NCBI GenBank assembly: GCA_036383955.1 | Contig: DASVNH010000044.1 | Coordinates: forward strand, 1-64,000 | DNA from: JACQFK01 sp036383955 | GTDB taxonomy: Bacteria > Planctomycetota > MHYJ01 > JACPRB01 | Length of the DNA: 64,000 nt | Reading direction: 5' to 3' | Part shown: positions 59,699 through 64,000 of the stretch, piece after piece | How positions within the stretch are numbered: position 1 is the stretch's first letter | How the letters are laid out: every line of letters starts with the position of its first letter | The notes under the pieces: model-generated | Database searches by the model: none | Told to the model about the DNA's origin: nothing | Seen by the model: only the letters and a program-made list of their open reading frames with translations | Made by a program: the position numbers and the translations under genes

Positions 59699-59771
59699 GG
59701 CGATCGAGGATGCCGTGGTAGAGCGTATTCTAAAGTCGGGGTTTGAAAAGTTCGTCCCGGGTTCTCGTTGA
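59622..59771 (+). CDS. short ORF inside the island
   Basis: 49 residues (MEELQHFHQLKQQG ... VERILKSGFEKFVPGSR) in another frame, starting inside the end of the integrase remnant. Amphipathic helical composition. It may be the 3' remnant of a different gene joined to the integrase by a deletion. No family recognised. Confidence 0.35.
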   Translation: MEELQHFHQLKQQGLFGKTLTNAQNKAIEDAVVERILKSGFEKFVPGSR

Positions 59772-59783
59772 GCGAGCGATAGT

Positions 59784-60281
59784 ATGAAGTCGGAAGAAGT
59801 TGAGCAATTGGTCCTTGATGCGCTGTTCGACAGGACAAAGAACATCCAAGGCACCTGCCTCGTCACGAACGAAGCCGGCCTCAAGCTCGTGAGATCGGGG
59901 CGCGAATCCTTGGAAGTCATTGAGAGGATCCTGCACGACGTGGTTGCCCCCAAGGTTGCCCGGCCGGATGCCACGGACGCGGGCTTCACGGGCCTACGAT
60001 ACGTACTGGGGGCGTACCTGCTGATCAGTCGGAGGGAAGGCTACGCGATTGTGCCCTTCCTTATGACAATGCCGGTGGCAGTGCAGCTTGAGACTGTCTA
60101 TGCGGTATCCGCTTTCTTCCAAAAGACGCCGGATGGTTACAACTTCGGGTCAGCCCCTGGTCAGCATCTTGGCCTCATGCTGGGGAAGCTGGCGGAATCT
60201 CAGGACTCTGACCTTAGAAGTGCTGCCAGCGCTGAACTGGATCGTATTCAGGCGAAGGACTCATCGGCATTCGTTGGCTAG
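59784..60281 (+). CDS. hypothetical island protein
   Basis: 165 residues, soluble. Mixed helix-rich pattern (EEVEQLVLDALFDRTKNIQ, SLEVIERILHDVVAPKV, LRYVLGAYLLISRREGYA). The end, LGKLAESQDSDLRSAASAELDRI, looks like a single HEAT-like helix pair. No family recognised. Base composition is visibly less GC-rich than the chromosome around the island, supporting foreign origin. Confidence 0.55.
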   Translation: MKSEEVEQLVLDALFDRTKNIQGTCLVTNEAGLKLVRSGRESLEVIERILHDVVAPKVARPDATDAGFTGLRYVLGAYLLISRREGYAIVPFLMTMPVAVQLETVYAVSAFFQKTPDGYNFGSAPGQHLGLMLGKLAESQDSDLRSAASAELDRIQAKDSSAFVG

Positions 60282-60368
60282 GGGATCCGATTGGCGCTCA
60301 CCATCTCGTGAGCGCAGCGCATGGAGATTCGAAGTTGCAGCTGACCGGCTTGGTATGTTGGATTGCAT

Positions 60369-60872
60369 ATGAAGCGAGTCACATGGGGTTTATGCGCAGT
60401 GCTCGCCCTTGCGATCTTGGTGTGGGGGGCCTGTATACTTCAAACCCACTGGAGGGTCAATAGGGCTCTCTCCGCCTTGAGTCGACATTTTCTGATCGAC
60501 TCTTCCCATGAGCTGCTCGGCGACGATTCGGAAAGACTCGTACTGCGATTGCAGACGGAAGGGTACAAGGCGTTACCTTCCCTTATAGCTGAACTGGACC
60601 CGCAGGCCGACTCGAAGTACCTGACGACCGTGACTTCCATCGCGATTTCATCGATTCTCAGGTCGCACTTTCATGAGCGAGGAAGCGACACGGCAGATCG
60701 TGTTCGACAAGAGATTTCTGCTCTTCAGGTCCGCGAGCAGGATTCCCCTGTCGATCGACAGGGAAAATGCACTGCCCTGCGCAAGTGGTGGGCTGAGAAC
60801 GGGGGGGGCTATCACCAATGGTGGCGCTTTTGGAGTACGGCTTGCAAAGCACCAATTGGGTTTGACTTTTGA
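60369..60872 (+). CDS. hypothetical membrane-anchored island protein
   Basis: 167 residues. An N-terminal hydrophobic anchor (GLCAVLALAILVWGACIL) is followed by helices (RALSALSRHFLIDSSHELL, YKALPSLIAELDPQ) and a Trp-rich end (LRKWWAENGGGYHQWWRFW). A helical-repeat protein is possible. Lower GC than the host. A TTG start two codons upstream is also possible. Confidence 0.5.
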   Translation: MKRVTWGLCAVLALAILVWGACILQTHWRVNRALSALSRHFLIDSSHELLGDDSERLVLRLQTEGYKALPSLIAELDPQADSKYLTTVTSIAISSILRSHFHERGSDTADRVRQEISALQVREQDSPVDRQGKCTALRKWWAENGGGYHQWWRFWSTACKAPIGFDF

Positions 60873-61052
60873 TGAGAGCGGGGTGGCAGTGTCAACGCCG
60901 GTGGTCTCATTGTCACACTCTGAAGGCGGCCGGTGGTACCAACGCCGGTGGTCCCTCGCGTGGGCCGCTGACCCCGTAAACGCGCGCCCGTAAGCGCCCG
61001 TCACCCATTTCAGTTTTCCGCTAGATTTCGCCGCTTGCTTCCCTTCGACGAA

Positions 61053-61099
61053 CTTCCCAAGGTGGACGTCGCCGGTTCGAACCCGGTCGCCCGCTCCAC
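61053..61099 (+). repeat. attachment-site repeat, right copy
   Basis: 47 bases identical to 58628-58674. It marks the right end of a roughly 2.4-kb integrated segment. Confidence 0.9.
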
Positions 61100-61134
61100 C
61101 CACAACTCCCAATGGTGGGTGGAGCAATCGAGAC

Positions 61135-61181
61135 CCCGCCGTAGCTCGAATCGACCCCCAAAGGATTCGAGCGAAGGCGGG
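61135..61181. repeat. hairpin beyond the right attachment site
   Basis: Nested stem: CCCGCC (61135-61140) with GGCGGG (61176-61181), and CTCGAATC (61145-61152) with GATTCGAG (61164-61171). The following bases repeat the last 15 of the tRNA. Confidence 0.6.
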
Positions 61182-61219
61182 TCGCCCGCTCCACTCCTCC
61201 TCTTTTTGCGGCGTGACCG

Positions 61220-61513
61220 CTAGCAGCTCTTGCTGAAGAAAAGGATGATGGCCCCGAGGATCCCCATCATCACGGCGCAGCCGAGGATGTCGGAGATCCA
61301 GCTGCCCGGCTTGGGGCGCCGCAGGATGTGCTCGAGGGGGATGGCGTAGCCGCAGCGCGGGCAGGGCATCGTTCTTCCGCGGGGGGCGTCGTCGCTGCCG
61401 ATCTTGATGAACGGGGCGCCGCTCTCCTGGATTTCCCGTTCCACGTAGAGCTGGGCGGGGATCTGGAGCGTGGTCGCGCAGCCGGGGCACATGAACGTAT
61501 CGTCGGCGCTCAT
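61220..61513 (-). CDS. small zinc-finger membrane protein
   Basis: 97 residues. CPGC (about 9-12) and CPRC (about 50-53) form a zinc ribbon, and a C-terminal membrane segment (DILGCAVMMGILGAIILFF) anchors it. Similar zinc-ribbon plus membrane layouts occur twice more in this window. Function unknown. Confidence 0.65.
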   Translation of the reverse strand: MSADDTFMCPGCATTLQIPAQLYVEREIQESGAPFIKIGSDDAPRGRTMPCPRCGYAIPLEHILRRPKPGSWISDILGCAVMMGILGAIILFFSKSC

Positions 61514-61652
61514 TCGACGCCCGAATTCTACCCGCGGGATCCGGGGGGCGCGGACTTTCAGAGAAAGACGGACCTCGCTCCGGCCCTCCCGGAGGGTAGA
61601 CTAGTCTGATCGACCGGGGCTCTCGTCTCTTCCTCTGGAGGCTTGGTCGAGC

Positions 61653-62036
61653 ATGTCTGAGCGCGGAACACCGGAGCGGCCGCTCGTGGTCGCCGTGGAC
61701 GACGACCCGAAAGTCCTGGAAACCCTGCGGCGCCTCCTCCGGGACGAACCTTACGAGTTCCTCCCCACCGAGGATCCGCGCGAAGCGATCCACTGGGTCG
61801 CGTCGCGCCGCGTGGACCTGATCATCGTGGACCAGCGCATGCCGGAGATGACGGGGGTCGACGTCCTTCGCGCCGTGGCGGAGGCGTCCCCGTCGACGGC
61901 CTGGATCCTGCTGACGGCTTATCCGGGCGACCCGCTGGTGGTCAGCCGCGTGGGAGACCAGAAGCTCTGGATCTTCGGCAAGCCGTGGAACGACGACGAG
62001 CTGAAGAGCGCCATCCGAAAGCGGCTGGCGGACTAA
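61653..62036 (+). CDS. response regulator, single receiver domain
   Basis: 127 residues. Acidic pocket VAVDDDPKVL, phospho-acceptor Asp in VDLIIVDQRMPEMTG, Thr in WILLTAYPG, Lys in IFGKPW: all key residues present. No output domain, so it acts on partners; the form resembles RpfG-type receivers. Its TAA stop opens the hairpin element at 62034. Confidence 0.9.
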   Translation: MSERGTPERPLVVAVDDDPKVLETLRRLLRDEPYEFLPTEDPREAIHWVASRRVDLIIVDQRMPEMTGVDVLRAVAEASPSTAWILLTAYPGDPLVVSRVGDQKLWIFGKPWNDDELKSAIRKRLAD

Positions 62037-62193
62037 GCGGCCCGAGTTAAGTTCTGGCACTCCTTGCGGGCCGCTTATCCTGAGCGAGCCGCAGGCGAGT
62101 CGAAGGATTACCCTCGATAACCCTTCGACTCCGCTGCGCTCCGCTCAGGGTAAGCAGGGCGAGAGGATGCCATAACTCTCCTCGCCCTGCTTA
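62034..62193. repeat. twin hairpins and REP palindrome between convergent regulators
   Basis: Hairpin 1: TAAGCGGCCCG (62034-62044) pairs perfectly with 62067-62077. REP palindrome at 62078-62150, built from CCTGAGCG/AGTCGAAGG and its mirror. Hairpin 2: TAAGCAGGGCGAG (62151-62163) pairs perfectly with 62181-62193. Each flanking gene's stop TAA is the first base triplet of a hairpin. The two loops are related in mirror image (AGTTCTGGCACTCC versus AGTTATGGCATCC on the other strand). Confidence 0.85.
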
Positions 62194-62757
62194 GCCGGAA
62201 CCGCGGATGAGCTCCTTTTGGCGTTCGAGGAGCGTTTCAACCTGGTCCGCGCTGAGATACCCCCGGGAAAGGCAGATGCGGCCGATGGGCAAGGGCTCGC
62301 GCGACTGGGCGTCGAGCGCCGCCTTCACCTGCTCGGGCGTGAGCAGCCCCCACTGAACCGCGAGGCTCCCCAGGCGCAGATCCCGGCGCGCCGGAACCCG
62401 GGCGAGGACACGCGTGACGATCGCCCGAAGCCGCGCCAGGGCGAACGGCTTGGAGACGCACTCCACGCCCCCGAGGGAGCCGGCGGCCGCGACGACGTCC
62501 GCGTTCAACGCGCCCGACACGAGGAGCGCGGGCGCCGCGTCGCCCGCTTGACGGATATGCCGGACGACCTCGAGCCCCGTGGGTCCGGGCATGATCTGAT
62601 CCAGGATGAGGACGGCCACGCCTCCGCGGGCCCAGGCGGCGAGCGCCGCCTTCCCGTTCTCGGCGAGGAGGAAGCGCCGCCCGGGACCCTCGAGGGCCTG
62701 CACGAGCAGCCGGCGGATGGCCGGCTCGTCGTCCGCGATCAGCAGCGTCCGGGTCAC
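62191..62757 (-). CDS. response regulator with C-terminal MshEN-like module
   Basis: About 188 residues. Receiver domain: TLLIADDEPAIRR, Asp in VAVLILDQIMPGPTG, Ser in ALLVSGALN, Lys in CVSKPFAL. The C-terminal 60 residues (LRLGSLAVQWGLLTPEQVKAALDAQ, IGRICLSRGYLSADQVETLLERQ) repeat the helical module found in the protein at 19405-20109. The GTG start at 62757 is preferred because the receiver homology begins there; an ATG at 62781 would extend into an AT-rich likely promoter. Confidence 0.82.
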   Translation of the reverse strand: MTRTLLIADDEPAIRRLLVQALEGPGRRFLLAENGKAALAAWARGGVAVLILDQIMPGPTGLEVVRHIRQAGDAAPALLVSGALNADVVAAAGSLGGVECVSKPFALARLRAIVTRVLARVPARRDLRLGSLAVQWGLLTPEQVKAALDAQSREPLPIGRICLSRGYLSADQVETLLERQKELIRGSG

Positions 62758-62869
62758 GCCGAAGATTAAAGCATAAATCATGCCAAAGTGAATCAATCCC
62801 GCGCGGCGACGAATTTGTCGGACGGACCTCCGTAACGGCGGGCGCGCGCCGGGATCCCCTCCCCGCAAG

Positions 62870-63418
62870 ATGACGTGGATCGCCGCGCTCGCGCTCCTGG
62901 CCGCCCCCGACGACGACCTGCCCCGCGAGCTGGGGCAGGACGCGGGCGAGAAGAACTTCTCCTTCGGCTTCCGCCTCGGCGTGGTCGAGGCCCCGGACGC
63001 CGACGACGCGACGTGGACGGCCGCGATCGCCCTCCGCTGGGGGCTCGGCCCCTTGTTCGCCGTCGAGCTCTCCGGCGCCTACTACCGCACGGACTTCGAA
63101 GACGAGGACGCCGACGTCCGGGTCATCCCCGTCCAGGCCTCGCTGCTGCTCTCGCCTCTGCAGGGCCGGGTCCGGCCGTTCGCCCTGGCGGGAGTCGGGC
63201 TGATCTTCATCGACGCCGACTTCGACGGCGTGCTCGCTCCCCTCGGGCACGAGACCGACACCGAATTCGGCGCCCACCTGGGACTCGGCCTCGACCTCGA
63301 GCTGGGCCGCGAGGCCTTTCTCTCGGGAGACGCGCGCTGGAACTTCTACGGCGACCTGGAAGAGGACGACCTCGACTTCCTTCAAGTGACGGTGGGGATC
63401 TACTTCCGCTTCAGTTGA
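62870..63418 (+). CDS. outer-membrane beta-barrel-like protein
   Basis: 182 residues. Short signal-like start (MTWIAALALLAAPDDD), then alternating amphipathic strands with glycine and aromatics (FSFGFRLGVVEA, WTAAIALRWGLGPLFAVELSGAYYRT, ARWNFYGDLEEDDLDFLQVTVGIYFRFS). It ends in a C-terminal Phe-x-Phe-Ser strand, typical of OmpA/OmpW-like barrels. Its stop overlaps the convergent kinase gene by a few bases. Confidence 0.75.
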   Translation: MTWIAALALLAAPDDDLPRELGQDAGEKNFSFGFRLGVVEAPDADDATWTAAIALRWGLGPLFAVELSGAYYRTDFEDEDADVRVIPVQASLLLSPLQGRVRPFALAGVGLIFIDADFDGVLAPLGHETDTEFGAHLGLGLDLELGREAFLSGDARWNFYGDLEEDDLDFLQVTVGIYFRFS

Positions 63419-64000
63419 CGCCCTTCAAACGCGCGATCCGGTCCCCGTTCGCCGACCACCACGCCCGGGCCTCGTCCTGGCTCCAGCGGTCGGGCGTCGC
63501 GATCGACCGCAGGTGGCCCGTGATCTCGCGCATCGACGACGGCCGCGAGGCGGGATCGACGGCCAGGCAGTCCAGGACCAGCCGTTCGAGCGCCGCGGGC
63601 AGGGGCTCGCCCCGCAGCTTCGACGGCGACGGCCTCGCGGACAGGAAGACCTGATACAGGAGCTCCGCCGGGCCCGGCCCCTCGAAGACGCTCCGGCCGG
63701 TGAGCATGTGGAACGCCACGCCGCCGAAGGAATAGATGTCCGACCGGACGTCCGGCCGCCGCGGCTGCCGGATCCGCTCCGGGGCGATGTAGGCCGGCGT
63801 TCCCTCCAGGCGCGTCGAGCGCCCCGACCCCGACGAGGCGAGGCCGAAATCGAGGATCTTCACGACGTCCCCCAGCCCGCCCCGCCGGGCGACCATGATG
63901 TTCGAGGGCTTGAGGTCGCGATGCAGCAGGCCCAGCCCGTGCGCCTCCTCCAGCGCGCCGCTGATCTGCCGCAGCAGATACAGGGAGCGCGCCAGCGGCA
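63411..64000 (-). CDS. serine/threonine protein kinase, partial (5' part beyond the window)
   Basis: The C-terminal part of a Hanks-type kinase. GLLHRDLKPSNIMV (catalytic loop, Asp present), KILDFGLA (DFG), GTPAYIAPERI (activation segment), DVRSDIYSFGGVAFHMLTG and CLAVDPASRPSS are intact, so this one should be active. After the kinase comes DEARAWWS and a short tail, the motif seen at the end of two HEAT proteins. No membrane segment in the visible part. Confidence 0.9.
   Translation of the reverse strand, partial: PLARSLYLLRQISGALEEAHGLGLLHRDLKPSNIMVARRGGLGDVVKILDFGLASSGSGRSTRLEGTPAYIAPERIRQPRRPDVRSDIYSFGGVAFHMLTGRSVFEGPGPAELLYQVFLSARPSPSKLRGEPLPAALERLVLDCLAVDPASRPSSMREITGHLRSIATPDRWSQDEARAWWSANGDRIARLKGVN

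Larger units (their letters stand above)
60873..61219. other. island right end without a gene
   Basis: 347 bases with no supported gene. It contains the right attachment-site copy (61053-61099), then two inverted repeats (CTCCACCCA/TGGGTGGAG; and a hairpin at 61135-61181). A third partial match to the tRNA end (GGTCGCCCGCTCCAC at about 61180-61194) follows. Confidence 0.7.

Noticed and set aside
61035..61223. Short frame with the tRNA-like end repeated near 61090
   Set aside because: It is the duplicated attachment site translated, without other support.
62034..62193. Sigma54 promoter from TGGCAC...TTGC in the hairpin loop
   Set aside because: The spacing between the two boxes is three bases instead of five, and the motif lies in a 3' hairpin between convergent genes.

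Overview
The window is about 64 kb of very GC-rich (roughly 70%) bacterial DNA with dense coding on both strands. The family mix suggests a Planctomycetota-like or related bacterium: two PQQ/WD40-like beta-propeller secreted proteins, HExxH proteins of the DUF1570/peptidase-MA type, a ThuA-like protein, GHL10, zinc-ribbon plus transmembrane proteins, an ARPP-1 anti-sigma-like fusion and many secreted proteins of unknown function. This is inference from family content; no rRNA or phylogenetic marker was compared.

Layout. 0-5 kb: a minus-strand run (DUF2520 protein, shikimate kinase, DUF2851, HExxH protein, HEAT protein). 5.2-11 kb: small lipoprotein, GHL10, an 82-bp tandem repeat array, ComF, then a plus-strand run of site-2 protease, TrpS, ScpA and a secreted protein. 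11-22 kb: a degenerate kinase-TPR protein, a PQQ-like propeller, hutU, two proteins with zinc ribbons, hutH. 22-26 kb: archease, lipoprotein and RtcB (RNA ligation), an SGNH hydrolase, a SelW-like selenoprotein with an in-frame TGA, DUF502. 26-32 kb: gpsA, plsY, rlmN, a second PQQ-like propeller, a ParB-like protein. 32-44 kb: gamma-glutamyltransferase, membrane proteins, an AsmA-like giant, ftcD, a sirtuin, large secreted proteins. 44-50 kb: DksA-like protein, an ECF sigma operon with an anti-sigma/ARPP-1/HEAT fusion, ThuA, and a CheX-like plus receiver pair. 50-58.6 kb: a cation efflux protein, small regulators, gyrB, dciA (DUF721), dnaN, an Rsm22-like methyltransferase. 58.6-61.1 kb: a tRNA-Gly and a decayed integrative element bounded by a 47-bp direct repeat. 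61-64 kb: zinc ribbon, two response regulators, a beta-barrel protein and a serine/threonine kinase cut by the window end.

Functional links. HutH, HutU and FtcD together cover three of the usual histidine-degradation steps but lie in three separate places, with no hutI in the window. Archease and RtcB almost certainly work together. gpsA and plsY (glycerol-3-phosphate and phosphatidic acid synthesis) overlap, as do plsY and rlmN. dnaN, dciA and gyrB form a replication cluster without dnaA or recF.

The most unusual signals are in the spacers. Many gaps, above all between convergent genes, carry short 6-7-base words in tandem, starting at or within a few bases of one gene's stop codon. They are mirrored as the reverse complement before the facing gene's stop codon, around a shared C-run/G-run core. 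The word differs at each locus but the two arms match each other. In two cases a single gene sits between the arms. Other notable points are the selenoprotein, twin hairpins with a shared loop at 62.0-62.2 kb, a REP-like fragment inserted in frame in two signal peptides, an over-used GACGTC palindrome, and a family of atypical short signal peptides ending in Gln-Asp.
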